A stretch of DNA of 64,000 nucleotides, from positions 18,414,001 to 18,478,000 of the forward strand of contig JBANAY010000003.1 of assembly GCA_037952775.1 (NCBI GenBank), read 5' to 3'. Positions 23,855 through 36,313 of this stretch are shown piece after piece. Source of the stretch: Clonostachys chloroleuca (lineage: Eukaryota > Ascomycota > Sordariomycetes > Hypocreales > Bionectriaceae). A program made the position numbers and the translations under genes. The notes beneath the pieces were generated by a model. That model worked only from the letters and a program-made list of their open reading frames with translations. It was not told where the DNA came from and ran no database searches. How positions within the stretch are numbered: the stretch's first letter is position 1; every line of letters starts with the position of its first letter.

Positions 23855-24033
23855 AGAAGAAGTTTGCACGTTTATTAAATCTCCTTGTTTACTTTATTTT
23901 GTCTCTTTTGTCTTCTTTACGTTTGTATTTCAAGGAAGTAAACGCGCTCTCATCAGTACATGTTACATAGAAAAGAAACAACTAAAAAGGGGGGGGGGGC
24001 TGCGTAGCCTCTAGCGGGAGAAGCCAAAGCGGT

Positions 24034-25197
24034 CTAGAGCTTGGCCTCGGGTGTGAATAGACTCAATCTTTCCTTGAGGGCCGTCTCGGCCTCCTTCTCA
24101 ATCCTCTTCACCAATGCGTCGCAAGTCGGGATATCGTGGATCAGGCCGATGACTTGGCCAGTTGTCCAGACCTATTCCAGTTGTTAGTTAATGATCATAA
24201 ACAGTAATAGCATCCCCCATCCCTCCTTAAAAGAGGGGAGGGGGAGAAGGGCAGATATCGCAGGGAGTAGAACACTTACACCAAACTCCGGGTCCCCATT
24301 CTCAAACACCTGCTTCCCGCGCTTCCCGCTGACCAGCGCGGCCACCTCCTGGAACTCGCCCGTCGGGCTCGTCTTCTCAATCTCGAGCGCCTCCTGCGTC
24401 ACCTTGTTCTTGTACAGCCTCGTCGTGTTCCTCCACCGCCTGAGCAGCAGCGTCGTGTCCGTCTCCTGCGCGCGCACAATCTCCTCCTTGACGTTGCGGT
24501 GGATGGGCGCCTCCTCGGTGGCCATGAACCGCGTGCCCATGTTGATCCCGCTCGCGCCCAGGCACAGCGCCGCCGCGAGCCCCCAGCCGTCGGCGAACCC
24601 GCCGCTCGCGATGAAGGGCACCGTGAGGGACTGGCGCGCCCGGCTGAGCAGGATGAAGTTGGTGATGTCGCTCTCGCCCACGTGGCCCGCGCACTCGAAG
24701 CCGTCGATGCTCAGGAAGTCGACGCCGAGCTTCTGCGCGCTCTGCGCGTGCCGGATGCTCGTGCACTTGTGCAGGATGGTGATGCCCGCCTTCTTGAGCT
24801 GCTTGATGACGGGGCCGGGGGAGTTGCCCGCCGTCTCGACGATCTTGATCCCCTCGTCGATGATGGCCTGCGCGTAGGCCGGGTAGTCGGGCGGGACGAG
24901 CGAGGGGAGGAGCGTCATGTTGACGCCGAAGGGGTTCTTGGTCAGGGTCCTGCAGCGGCGGATCTCGGCGCGGAGGGCGTCTGGGGAAGGGAAGATGAGG
25001 GCGGTGATGATGCCCAGACCGCCCGCGTTGGAGACGGCGGAGGCGAGGTCGGCGGTGCCGACGTGCATCATGCCGCCCTGGACGATGGGCACTGGATGGG
25101 TTTCGTTAGCTTTCAAGGCATTCAATCAGCCTGCAATTGCCAGGGAGAGTGTACCTCGAATGCCGAGTCGGCGCGTCAGCTCAGTGGTGAATGGCAT
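24034..25197 (-). CDS. nitronate monooxygenase (2-nitropropane dioxygenase family)
   Basis: This FMN-dependent enzyme oxidises alkyl nitronates such as propionate 3-nitronate to carbonyl compounds and nitrite, detoxifying nitro compounds. The three exons are 25197-25155 (MPFTTELTRRLGIR), 25091-24280 and 24171-24034. The introns are 63 bp (GTACAC..CAG) and 108 bp (GTAAGT..TAG). The product is 330 residues. Recognisable elements are VPIVQGGMMHVGTADLASAVSNAGGLG at the start of the TIM barrel, the FGVNMTLLP strand and IDGFECAGHVGESD, whose His is the expected catalytic base. FIASGGFADGWGLAAALCLGASGINMGTRFMAT is the FMN phosphate region. The length and the absence of a signal peptide fit a cytosolic or peroxisomal enzyme. 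The final exon ends TPEAKL, and the terminal AKL tripeptide matches a peroxisomal PTS1. Confidence 0.92.
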
Positions 25198-26393
25198 GGC
25201 TGGGGATGTGTGTTTTCCGCGTCTAATGGGATCTAGTCTTCAGCAACAAACGAATTCTCACGTCTTTGTCTACAGAAGCGGTGGGAGAACGAAGGGAGGA
25301 AGAGATCTGTCGCTGCGCATGCAATGTCTGATAACGGCGGTTTGGATGACCAGCATCGTCACCCGCCCCCTCTGGCAGCTCCACACATGCCTCGGCATCT
25401 TCTCCAGCCGAATGTACCTAATTTACGGGCCACTATGGGGCCACTACAGGCGGCCGAGTCCAAGCGCACGGCGCATCCCCCCACAAGTCAGCGTCATCCC
25501 CCAGGCAGGTACAGCGGATGTGCTGGGCGCCACAGCGCTATTCATGTACTCGTGCAGCGCTCGCAGTCCCCCGCAATTCGGACTTTAAGCCCGCGGAAGC
25601 CCACTTCATTAACGAGGCCCGTAGCCTGTTCCCCGTCACATGTGGGAAGGTCCCACCTGTTCGTTATGAAGCTCTAACTTTGATGGAATTGCTAGACACT
25701 TGTGATACCGGTGTGCAAGCGCCTATGGGCTCGACAACTGTACCACACTGCAAGAAGAACAGCCCATTTTTGGCCATCTTCGGCCTGTTCTTGTCAGGTC
25801 CCCATGTAATCTTACCGCGGGTGTTTCCCAGCCCCGGGCCAAACCCCATCTTTAACACGAATCCCGAACCGAGGTCCAATAACCGGAAAGCCAAACACAA
25901 CATGAACCTAGCTCACTTTCATCTTTCCAGCAAAGTGATGAGTGTACAGACTACCACTGAGAGCCATCCCCATTTGCTCTCAGTTGTCTCATAAGTGAGC
26001 TAGAACCACTACACCGGTCAAATCACTATGCCTTCAATATTTAGAATTCACTGATAATACAAATAAATATCAATCCACATAAACGCCCTGTTTGTGGTCA
26101 TCTGTGTAAACCAAATCCCTAGCTAGATCGATATTTGTGGCCGTCATAGGTCATGGCTCTCTCTCCCAACGTCATAAATACAATCAAACCGGCCCTTGAA
26201 ACCAAAACGCCTCATACTTAAAATCATACAATCATCCATAAATACCGTAAATCCAATCCTTCCATCTGTTGCTAGTTCCTACATAGATCCCCCGCTACCC
26301 AATAACCAGATACGAATGCGGCCCATCCGTTTTATGTTCCAGATTTATCATTGTGAAAGATAAAACAAAAAGAAAACCCATCAGAGCAGGCTC
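25198..26393. other. intergenic between NMO start and transcription-factor 3' end
   Basis: This 1.2 kb holds the NMO promoter and, from about 26000, an AT-rich stretch that is probably the 3' UTR of the downstream zinc-finger gene. No gene is recognised. Confidence 0.55.
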
Positions 26394-29300
26394 TTATGCC
26401 AGACCGGGAACTCGGCCAATGGATCCTATTCTGTCTCTGGGCTTTTCAATCATATCTGAAAATCCATCAAGGCTCAAACCCATGACTTTGACAATATCAA
26501 AGATGTGGCTTCCCTTGAATGTTTCTGCCCAAAGTCGAACCACTGCACTCGCCAGGCGGCGTAACTTCGTAACTTCGTTTGCCAAACCTTCCGACTGGCT
26601 TATTCCCGGCCCTGATAGCGAAGGGTCAATGGGCACCGCAAACTCCGTCTCGTCGAGCATTCGTTGGACCGTATCGAGCAGATTCCTCTCTTCCGGCGAG
26701 ATTGGCGGGTCAGAGCGGTTGATGGATGACAGTGTCAATAACCACTTGGCTACTAATATTGCACATTCGAAGTTGCAGACTATAAAGAAGGGTCAATATA
26801 CATGCAAATGGAAAATAATTTGGAGAGCAGTGACAGTTGTGCGGAGAGAGTGTGAGGATTTGCTTACGGGAATGTTGGATACTCCATTCTGATGACTTGG
26901 TATGTGCCACATATTTTACCCCTGCCTTGACCAACACTGACAGAGCATGCACCGCTTGGAAAACGGCGCGGTGAAGCCGTAGGCTGCGGACCAGTAAGGG
27001 TGTGCCGCTTAAAGCAGACGCAACCAGCAAGGCATCCCTTGAATCCAATCCTAAGTTAGGCGGCAGCTCTGTATAGAGACGGATATAGGCCAGCCTAAAA
27101 AGAGCCGAGGCGTTGTATGCCAGTGATCCGCCAGGAATAGAATCTGCGCCGTTGATCTGTCCCGGTTCCGTGACCCTTGCTTGGAGCCTTTGCTCAAAAC
27201 TCGTTTGCCACACCTGTAAAGCTTGCGCGACGTCCTCCGCATCTTCAGGTTTAAGAGTTCGATGAACATCATAGGGCGAGCCTGCGGCAAATGATGTCTG
27301 CTTCAAGAGATAAATATGCTGCAGCAGGGCGTGGATCAGAACGTAATTCCCTAAAGATGACATCTGGAGAGGGATGGCATGATTCGATCTGCTGAAAAGT
27401 CGAGCGAACGCCTCGTGCACCGTAGACTCAGTCGCTGGGTTCGACTGCCTCAATTCCTGCCACTGCCAGGCCGACTCAGCGCGCCACAGCAAAGAAGGTT
27501 GCGGGCAGGAAAGCTTCAATTCCGATATCAGTAAAAGGGGTGGAGTATTATATGCGGTGCTGCAGAGGTTGAAGAAACAAAAGGCAACGAGCTTTGTCCG
27601 CGTTGCTCCCTCGAGACGAACCCATGTTTCCCAATCATTTGATGTGCCTTGGGTATTTGGGTTTCCCAAACCGTCCTCGCGTACGAGGACGGAGAGAGTG
27701 CTTTGCATAGAAAGAGACTCGTGCAAAATGGTTTTGGCACCCCAGAGCCCAACGGCAAACAATAGCAGCACTGCTTGCATGGTTTCAAGTCGAGCTTGTG
27801 GTGTATTGGGCGAGCTGGAATATTTGTCAGTCTATCGGATCCACAATTGTCTTTCATTGTTCACTCTTGGGGTCTTCTTATGTCTCTGCTCCTAGTAACG
27901 TGTAATTGATGGACAAGGACTTACTAAGGCTCTCGATGAGTATCCTGTGTTAATGGTCGTTCAGACTGTGCCGAGGCAAAAGAATGCCTATACGTTGAGT
28001 TTGGAGATGGTCTGGTGGAATGGGGGCTGTATGCTGCGGCAGTTGGTAGAAGAGCATGGACCTCGGAGCTATGCCTCCTCCTTATCTGCTCCATGGCAAC
28101 AGCTTTGGAGGCATACCAGAGGGCGTACCCTCGGTTGCTTTCGAACCTATGTTGAGCGCCGACCGCAAGAATCGCTAACAGAAGCTCGGGTGCCATTTCC
28201 GCTGGTGACATTGTCGGTAGATGCAAGAAAGGAAGGTGCTCGTGGAATCCGCTAATATACCCCTCAAGGAACCGAGTGAGAGTATGGCGAGACGGGAAGA
28301 CGAAGTCGTTGGGAAGTACCGCTGAAAATCCATCAAGCCTGTTCTTGATAGTGTTGTGGTCAACTACTGAGATCTGCAAGGATAATACCCTGGAGTCCTC
28401 GTTCCTGGAACTGTGATCTGACTGCTCACGACTGTCCTGTCCTCCTGAACTGACCCCTCCAGGAGCTTGGGAGGGCCTTGAGCCTGATCCCCGCGGTCCA
28501 TTAGCCGCGCTGGCGCGAGACCAGCTACCAGTTCGTTGGTACAAGTCGTAAGGCGGTGGGAGCAGATGTGGCGTAGGGGCGAAATCGTCGAGGAAGAGAT
28601 TGTAGTCGTCACTGGAACCCTGCGGCGGCGACGGCATATATGCCGATGCGATGGCCTGCGAGTCTTCCCGGGGTCTTTCATCATAGGGACCTGAACTGCT
28701 GCTAAAGCTCTTCGGCCTGTCGTGTGCCGGTGGTTGCTGGGACGCGTCACCGATTCCTGGCTGCATTGGATTCACCTCACTTGCAAGAGCAGCATCCGAG
28801 AGCATGGCCAGGTTGCAAGCATCTGACCTTGACCCGCGCTGTCCATCAGAGAGTGAGCCACTGGAAATCGAAGACACGTGATTCGGGTGGTGGAAGTGTT
28901 GAGCTGGCTTCTCTGGCCGAAGGTTCTGATGATGCTGAGGATGAGAAAGGGCGGGCTGTTGTGACTGTGGTGATAATGGTTGTTGTCGGACTGGGCGGAT
29001 CACACCCATGGCTCCTCCTTCGCCATGGCCATTGACTATGGACGGCTGCTGAGCTAGGTTGGAGGAGAGCTTCCTGGGCCGGGCATTGTCCTTGTTACTA
29101 TCATTGAGATGAACAAGCTTCTCATGCCTTACTAAAAGATCCCTGATGTCCATGTAAGTAAGGTTTCAACACAACTTGGAAGAAGCTTTGACTGTGGGCT
29201 GTAGTAAGAGAAGAGGAAAGCAATATTTTTGTGTCAGGGAAGTGTGTGACAATTTTTTTCTCGAAAAAGCAAAATCCAACCCAAGTCTGGGTGAGATGAG

Positions 29301-30162
29301 TGGTTGGCTGAGTATTTGTTAGGCGGAAAGGGCGGGTATTGGCCGGATCGGCGAGTGGATGGCGCGAACTGAGGTGATGGCGCGGGGGTGTGACATCTTG
29401 CTGGTGGCCGGGCTAGGAGACAGTCCAAGTGCCAAGGGTGAGCCTGAATAGGTCGGGAGGTTGCAGCAAGACGCCGGGAAAACAACATAGGGGAGGCACA
29501 TGGAGGGTAGGTAGACGGGCAGGTATCAGGTAGTACCGTAAGGTAGGCAGTGATGTGTTGGGAGGTAGGTATTGGCATGTAAGTGGAGATGCAACTTACC
29601 GTCTGCCGAATGTTTTACCACAACGGTCCCAGGTACATTGGAAGGGCTTCTCCTTGGTATGGGTTCTCTCGTGTCTCTGCACATGCTCAACCCGCCTATG
29701 TTGCTTGTGAGTAGTGATGGCAAGCAGCTGGGATCCATCGGAGCACGAACCTAAAGCGTTTGTTGCAGTATTTGCAAGGGAGAGTCTTGGGCTTCTGCTG
29801 GCGAGGCTCGCCAGCGTCGGGGGCAGAGAGGGGAGCCGACTGTGCTCCCTGAGGTCGAGGAGCCCCCCATTCAGAGACTGTATAGGCAGCATCGTACAGA
29901 GCGCGCCGGGTCAGTCTAGGTCGGGGTCAGCGCACTCGATCTACCGTCGTTGGGCTGGCTCCGGCGACAACTCGCTGATGTCGCCAACTTCAACATACAG
30001 CGTGCGCAACGGAGGATCTTCCAGGACCGGCGGAAGTGAAGCGTCTGGGTGAGCGGGAGAGGGAGACGGGGAAGGAGGTGAAGATGGAGTCCATGTGCTC
30101 CTGGGCAGGAGCAGCGAACTATGGGGGCTGTGGGGGAACTGTGGAGGGAAGCGACTCTCCAC
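26394..30162 (-). CDS. AmdX-like C2H2 zinc-finger / fungal_trans transcription factor
   Basis: This is a DNA-binding regulator with six exons: 30162-29999, 29915-29751, 29695-29600, 29142-27925, 27814-26868 and 26779-26394. The introns are 83, 55, 457, 110 and 88 bp. All junctions follow GT..AG and the sum is in frame for 991 residues. The two adjacent fingers are LPCKYCNKRFRRVEHVQRH.. (Cys102, Cys105, His118, His122) and FQCTWDRCGKTFGRR.. (Cys130, Cys135, His148, His153). A long Ser/Pro/Gln-rich linker follows. The C-terminal half resembles the fungal transcription factor middle-homology domain (FLEGYISGFHEHLPFLHLPT, AILAVGAQHRFE). This arrangement matches Aspergillus AmdX and related regulators of nitrogen/amide metabolism, but the regulon here is unknown. 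Introns cut finger 1 and finger 2, and the 457-bp intron falls inside finger 2. Confidence 0.87.
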
Positions 30163-33100
30163 GCGACAAGCGGATGTTACAAGACGGGGACGACCCCATT
30201 AACCAGGGGCGAAAGTCAATATAGTTTAGAGCAGACGAGTAGAGTCGGCAGGCAGTTGAAGAAGGTCGAGGCGCGAGAACAGACGAAAGGAAAGGAAAGT
30301 GACTGTTCCGCAAATGTGGAGAAGGGCTAGGAGGGTTGGGTTGGGCGGAGAAATTGGACAACTGGGGAAGCTGTATCGTGGAGGGGACAGACAGGCCGAG
30401 CGCAGAACGCAGACCAGGAGTCGGTGGAGGGTGAGCGCGAGCGAATGGGTGGGGGAGAAGCTGTGCTGGGCAGTGGGAATACAGCAGCAGGCGAGAACGG
30501 AAGCTTCAGACGCGGCTGGACAGAAGCGCAGGTCGCGTGCGTGCGTTCCAATCACTGGAGAAGAGGCATGATGATGACAGCAGCAAGTCGGGGGAAGGAC
30601 AACGCAACACAACCTTGGGCGATGTGGTGGCTGCACCCCGTACTCACAGCGGTCGGAGGAAGCAGCTCGAGCAAGGATGGCTGCAGGCCGGGTACCTGCT
30701 ACATTCCAAGAGCAGTAGTAGCTGGCACGGTACATTGCTTGCCGACTACAGGCCACGGCTTACTACGGGTTTAGTTGCCATCCTGATTCTAGCCCGGCCT
30801 TTTCGCCGATAGCCCAGGCGCGCGGAGTAGAGCGGGGAAGGACATACCCGGGCCAGCAGTAGACTCAGCACAGAGAGAGAGCAGTGGAAGGGCGAGGTGG
30901 GAGTGAAAAAAGGGAGGGAGAGAGGGCAAGGGGGCAGCAGCAGGGCAGAGGCTCAGCCTTTCACAGGTCTCGGCATCGTTGCAGGATCTCGGCGGTCGAC
31001 CACATGTCACATTGGGAGCATCTGACCGCTGCCAATTGCACGGAACTGCGTCGGATGGTGCGTTGCACACAAGCAAGCATTTTCTTCTCCAGCGAGGGAG
31101 TAGCAGGTACGGAGGAGAGGCGGGAGGGATGGTCGGGGTGTGCTCTTCCCACTGTCCGTGTTGGGGAGAACAAGGAAGCTGCATCCGCAAGATGGGAATC
31201 CAAAGCGGATCGAGACGAGATTAGCTCACTGCTAGCGCTGTTGGAGAGCTCGACGGCCACCGTCCTGCCCTGGAACGCCCTGGAAGTGACCTGCCGCACA
31301 GGAAAAAGACCGGAAACCCGACTTGGAGTTTCCGGGGCCATCTCCGCCGCCCTCCTATCATGTGTATTTGTACCTGTACATGCAATTGCTCTCCAGCTTT
31401 TCATCGCTCGATTGCCGGACCACTGGACAGCACGTTTCGGCCAAGATGCATGTGGGGATTGGCCTGCCCTGCCAAAGCCCCCATGGGGCAAGTATTCGTG
31501 GTCCACACTTACCTCACCAATCTGGGGTTCAACTCCGCATTGAACCGTGTGGCCGCTACGTATCGCCCTCCTCTTTGCTGCTTTGTTTGTTTGTCTTTGT
31601 TTCTTTCCGGCCACCGCGGTCAAGTCAAACAGGCACCACCACCACCCTCTAACCCCCACCACCAAGCGCTGGCCCCCGACGCGGCCAAGTACACCTCGTC
31701 ATTCTCGGTGCCTCATCTGCGAAGCCTAACACGGCCAATTGGGACACGCAGCGTGAGATGCCCACATAGCTCCAGGTGGGGGTTCAGTCAAGGGGGGCCT
31801 CCGAGTGTGCTCAGTCTCCCTTCCTTCTAGGGATTGTCCTCGGGGGACAGCCGGCCAATGGATCCAGCACCCTATCGTGCTGTGTCAATTTATCCGCTCT
31901 CCAGTGATAGTGACTCAAGCCATCTGCTCCTCAAAAATTGCGCCAAGGCTCAACGCCAATGTCTGACGTGGACCCTGTCTGCCCTCCTCCCACACCGTTT
32001 GGTGCAGCGACTTGCCGTCGCATCCACATGCTCTGGCGTCTCCGCGGCTCAGAAAATACCTGGATGTGTATCTTTTCATGCATGACGATAAGTGCTACGT
32101 TGATCAGAGGGGCCGCGATACACGAAACTTTGGAGTTTCTGTTTCTGTGTGTATTTTTGTTGTTCTTCCCTTCCGTTGCCCCCTTCCTCCTCCCATGCTC
32201 TCAATCGCCTCCCTGCAACGCTCCCCTCCTCGGTACAATTTGCTCTTCATTCCAGGCCCAGGGGATCTGTCTCTCCTCTGGATCTTAGGAGCTACCTGTC
32301 AGGTACTTTCCCTCCTTCGCGCCTAGTACAAACGTCGGATTTCCTCGGAGTCGCTACCTACCACACCAGTGATTGCCAGGCAAGTTTATCCGATGGCGCG
32401 TGACATCTGATTTGCTCGTCTAGTTGCTCCTGTGCCCGCCCTTCAGTGGACGGACCGGACGGCTGGGCAGCCCTTCGACTCCTCCCCCCCGTAGAGACCC
32501 ATGCACCAAGATCGTTCAGCTCAGCTTATGTGTCACAGAACAGTGCATTGTCACCCATGAGAGCGACCAGGTACATCAGATCCTCGTGCATTGAGTGGCC
32601 GTACTGGACAGCAGACCAAGGACGGGCAGAGCGGCACCAGCGGATGCCTCCTTAACCCACGTCGTACACTGGTTGTCGTCCACGCTCACAAGGAACAATC
32701 AACGTAGCGAGTCATCCAAGCCAAACAAGAGGGAAATAGTCTTTCGCAGAAAAAAAAAGCAAGCAACCCCAACCTGCTCCAACCCCCGCATTAGGGCACA
32801 CCCAGCTAATTGCATGCTGCGGAATGAGATTGCCCCGCTCTGGTGTTCCCACCGGCCTCACAAGGATCCTTGGATGCCCAACAAATCCCCTCCCTTCTCC
32901 CTTCGAGTCGGCGAAAACGTGCACTCGCCGACTCTGGGCCAATGGCCTAAACACATAATGTGCTGGCCTAGCCCGCATTATTCCCACAGCTCCTTGTTGT
33001 CGCGTATCTCAACTACCCCCTGCCGTGCAGAAAGACCCCCTCAGCATCCCAAAGCGGCAAGTCTAGGAGCCCCGTTCTAAAATGATGGAGTTTGGCAGTT

Positions 33101-34285
33101 CTGCCTCTGACATCGGAATAGGGTTCGGGCTAGGGGGTGGGCGAGAACGAGCATGTGTGTGTGTGCTTCACGTCGTTTGTGCTTGACTCGCCCATGTCAC
33201 CCGCTGATGAAGGAGGGTAGATGCTATTGTGTCTCCTGCAAGACTAGCAAAACGCCACTCGGAGTCTTGAGGAAGCGAATAGTTGAGTCGAATTTCCCTA
33301 TACAGCCGCCATAACCAGCAGAAACCCGTCTATCCCGCTATTATGTAAAGTCTCACGACTGTCCCGCTCCTGTTGAGAATACAAGCCTAATCCTGTCCTC
33401 TCTGGATGCAGCCACTTTCCTCCCAACATGTAGGGACTTTGCTAGCCCGAGGATTGCGTGCCCATCGGATGCCGTCGTGGTTGCCCAGGCCCCAGCGGAT
33501 CACATTGATCGGCTCTCAAGAGACCTCGGGTTTAAGGGGCGAGCATCGAGGCGCACACCAGGTCAGCGTGATTGCAACACAGAGGATCGCCAGTACAACC
33601 ATCACTTGCCCCTGAATCCATGAAGGACAGAGCCAAGAGAGCCTACCATGGAGTGCCACTGCCGAAAAAGCAAGACACCGGGCAATAGATCTGTAACCCC
33701 ATTGAGGGGCTCCTAAACCTGGAACCCGCCCGAGGTAAATCCCTACCTTCACTCTACCATCTGTGAGCGGGGAGGTCCCCCTGCTATTATTGCTTCACTT
33801 GTTACTCTTGGAGAATCTCGTGATTTGTACCATGGAAGGTACACACATAAATTGCAAAGTCAATCGTTTCTGTGCTACTTACACTGGCAGGTTGCCAACC
33901 AGTATCAGACTAGACCGCCATAAAGCGTGTCTCTCAAGCAGGGCTATCCTTGACATCCTACCGTCGTCCTCTCAGCTTGACTACAATCACAGGTTAACCA
34001 TGCACCTATTACGTACGTATTGGTCCAACGGACAAGGGGGTAGTGCAGGCTTGAAGATCATTCATGCTGAAAGCCAGGCCATACATGCCTGCCAGTTCAT
34101 TCCGCTTGTTGTTCCTCCCCCATGACAAGCTAGGTCGAATGAATGATTTCCCCAAGAGGGCAGGGATAGGTCAAGTAGGGGCCGCGGTTCACAAGCCAAT
34201 TGTGCCTCCAAGGCGAGCCGGGTGTCAAATTGTGTCCGTATATCGGAGGCCATTGTCTATCTGCCTAACTTTCTCGCCGGACTTC
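30163..34285. other. 4.1 kb intergenic region without a supported gene
   Basis: It lies upstream of the AmdX-like factor (-) and downstream of the dioxygenase gene (-). The largest open frame (234 codons, 30961-31665 minus) lacks motifs and looks like chance. The sequence is GC-balanced, not AT-rich, and shows no repeats or RIP-like composition. It most likely holds a long 5' leader and regulatory region, possibly with non-coding transcripts. Confidence 0.5.
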
Positions 34286-35161
34286 TCATCCCTGGAGTGA
34301 ATAGCCAACATCACCACTCGCGCTGCCCATTCTTACTAACCTTTCCCTCATGGCCTCAGCCCGCTCTCGGTCGCGGCCCTCTAACCTACTAAAATTACAT
34401 CCCGCCACCCAATCCCCAACCCCATGCTGCAGCACATTCCTCGCCCGGAGAGCGCTCCCGCCCACATGCCCAACCGAACCATGCAGAGTCATGCGCTCCT
34501 TGCTTGAGTCGTACACGCCGCGGTGCAGGATATTGTTGTTGTAGAAGACAATGTCCCCCGGTCCCAGCTTGACGACGAGCTGGTCCGGCAGCACCTTCTC
34601 AAAGGGCCCGGCCGCGCGCTCTGCGTCGGTGCGCGCCCGCCTGTGCGAGCCCGGCACGACGACGAGGGAGTCGTCGTCGAAGAGGGCGAAGTTGTACTGG
34701 GCGTGGAAGGCGGGCTTGGCGAGCCGCTCCATCTCCTCCTGAGCCGACGCCTCGGCGGGGATGTCGTCGCGGTGCCACCTGAGCTCGAAGTCGGACTCGG
34801 GGCGGACGAGCATGTTGAAGAGCTCCATGACGAGATCATCGTCGGAGCACTGCAGCAGCTCGCGGACGATGGACAAGACCTCCTCGGAGAAGTACTGCTC
34901 CGCGAAGAGGTCGTGGCCGCCCAGGTCCGGGTTCATGAGGTGCTGGACGCCCCAGATGCCCTTTTCAGCGGCATCGGCGGCGCTCCAGGGAGGGAACTGC
35001 TTGCCGACGGTGCGGACGTGGGGCCAGCCGCCCGAGCGGGCGAGCGAGGTTGCCTTGGTGCTTGCGTCGCGGAGGCGCTCGAGCTTGGCCGGGCTGGCGA
35101 TGGCCTTGACCACCACGAAGCCGTCCTTCTCCAGCTGGGAAAGGTGCGGTGTGGACGACAT
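34286..35161 (-). CDS. phytanoyl-CoA dioxygenase (PhyH) family Fe(II)/2-oxoglutarate enzyme
   Basis: A single exon encodes 291 residues, starting MSSTPHLSQLEKDGFVVVKA, the usual beginning of PhyH-like enzymes. The Fe-binding facial triad is visible as WHRDD (His130, Asp132) and ILHRGVY (His213). Arg223 (SSKERMTLHG) is positioned to bind 2-oxoglutarate. FVVVKA, PGDIVFYNN and VVVPGSHRRARTD are further family features. The substrate is not predictable, since fungal relatives act in secondary metabolism or lipid hydroxylation. The open frame extends upstream to 35467 without a stop but has no earlier ATG, so I use 35161. No neighbouring biosynthetic genes suggest a cluster. Confidence 0.88.
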   Translation of the reverse strand: MSSTPHLSQLEKDGFVVVKAIASPAKLERLRDASTKATSLARSGGWPHVRTVGKQFPPWSAADAAEKGIWGVQHLMNPDLGGHDLFAEQYFSEEVLSIVRELLQCSDDDLVMELFNMLVRPESDFELRWHRDDIPAEASAQEEMERLAKPAFHAQYNFALFDDDSLVVVPGSHRRARTDAERAAGPFEKVLPDQLVVKLGPGDIVFYNNNILHRGVYDSSKERMTLHGSVGHVGGSALRARNVLQHGVGDWVAGCNFSRLEGRDRERAEAMRERLVRMGSASGDVGYSLQG

Positions 35162-36226
35162 GCGTGCTGTGGTGGGGTGCCCAAGTGTGCCTGACGTAGG
35201 TAGGTGTGCTGAGAGTCTAGACCGCAGGCGGGTAATGGTATCCTCGTCCTTGGGCCCGGAAAGTGAAGGAACTGTGATGTGTTTTCTTCCGTATACGCAG
35301 CGTATGTGTGTGTGAGTGAGTGTGTGCCCAACAAAGACCCTGGTTGGAGAAGGCGTGATGTCTATATAGCCAGAAAACCTACTCGGCCTGTTCCGAACGC
35401 TAGAGTTTGGGGCACGGGCGGAATGTAGACGTGTATATAGTGAGTTGGAACGAAGCCGGTTGAGCAATTGGTGAGGGGTCAGTTCAGTCAGCAGAATTGG
35501 AACGGCCCAACTGCCGGATCACCACCACACAACTTGTGCCTGCAACGAATCAGAAATCGGCCACACGCGCTACTAATATCAAATATGGGCCGTCGAGGAA
35601 TTCGACATGGGCTTTCTGATCCCATAACAACGTTCCAAACCCGTATACTCCTGCGTGTACTCCTGGGCCCTCGCCCCCTCCCCGCGAGCAAAAAAGCAAT
35701 TATGGTTGTTGCATCCGTACCACCCACCACCCACCTCTCCGCTTACCAACCCGGGAGATATTACGGCGTCTGTAACCCCCAGTTTCAATGCGTCGTGTTT
35801 TACTCGTCAATGCCTGCGTCTGCCCAATAATTGCTGAGATGGCCCTCCCACCGCCTAATTGCTAATTGTCCTAATCAGTCGCGGCGAAGGAAAGGTATAC
35901 ATGGATGACGTCGGTATTGCAGCTGCAGTCCTCACCTGAATTTGCTTGAATATGGCCGCCTCCGGCCGGTGGATGGCATATTGGCTTTCAACCCCCAGTC
36001 TCCCCATTCCCAATTCTCCAAGGCAACGTTACATGTTCTCTCTCCGTTCGCTGCTGCTCCATTCAATATTACTTCTAGAACCGTGCTGATGTTGGGACTG
36101 TCTTAGTGCGGAGCGAAATTGGCAAGTATCGTAAAGGATTCAGTGTCATGAGTACTCGAGGTAACGATTCTTCACATGAAGAGAATTCATTATTCATTCA
36201 TCATTGGATCATCCTAGTTATTTGCT

Positions 36227-36263
<37 letters not shown>

Positions 36264-36313
36264 GTCACATTGTACAGTTTCCCGGTCCACCTCTGTCCTT
36301 TCCCGGTCCTCGG
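35162..36313. other. intergenic region with a poly(A) run
   Basis: About 1.15 kb lies between the dioxygenase start (-) and the end of the F-box-like gene (-). Apart from the mononucleotide run at 36232-36261, only short chance frames are visible. Confidence 0.55.
36232..36261. repeat. A30 mononucleotide run
   Basis: Thirty consecutive A on the plus strand are preceded by TTGCTTTTGT and followed by TCGTCACATT. The run lies about 50 bp beyond the stop of the minus-strand F-box-like gene, so it is poly(T) in that transcript's sense. Flanking target-site duplications are not evident. Confidence 0.9.

Noticed and set aside
24499..25236. 245-codon plus-strand frame antisense to nitronate monooxygenase
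   Set aside because: It overlaps well-supported exons on the other strand and shows only antisense-type composition.
30961..31665. 234-codon minus-strand frame in the 4.1 kb gap
   Set aside because: It has no domain, ordinary chance composition and no splice partner. The surrounding sequence is not coding-like.
35162..35467. N-terminal extension of the PhyH-family enzyme
   Set aside because: The frame is open but has no ATG before 35161, and its composition (His/Thr-rich) differs from the enzyme.
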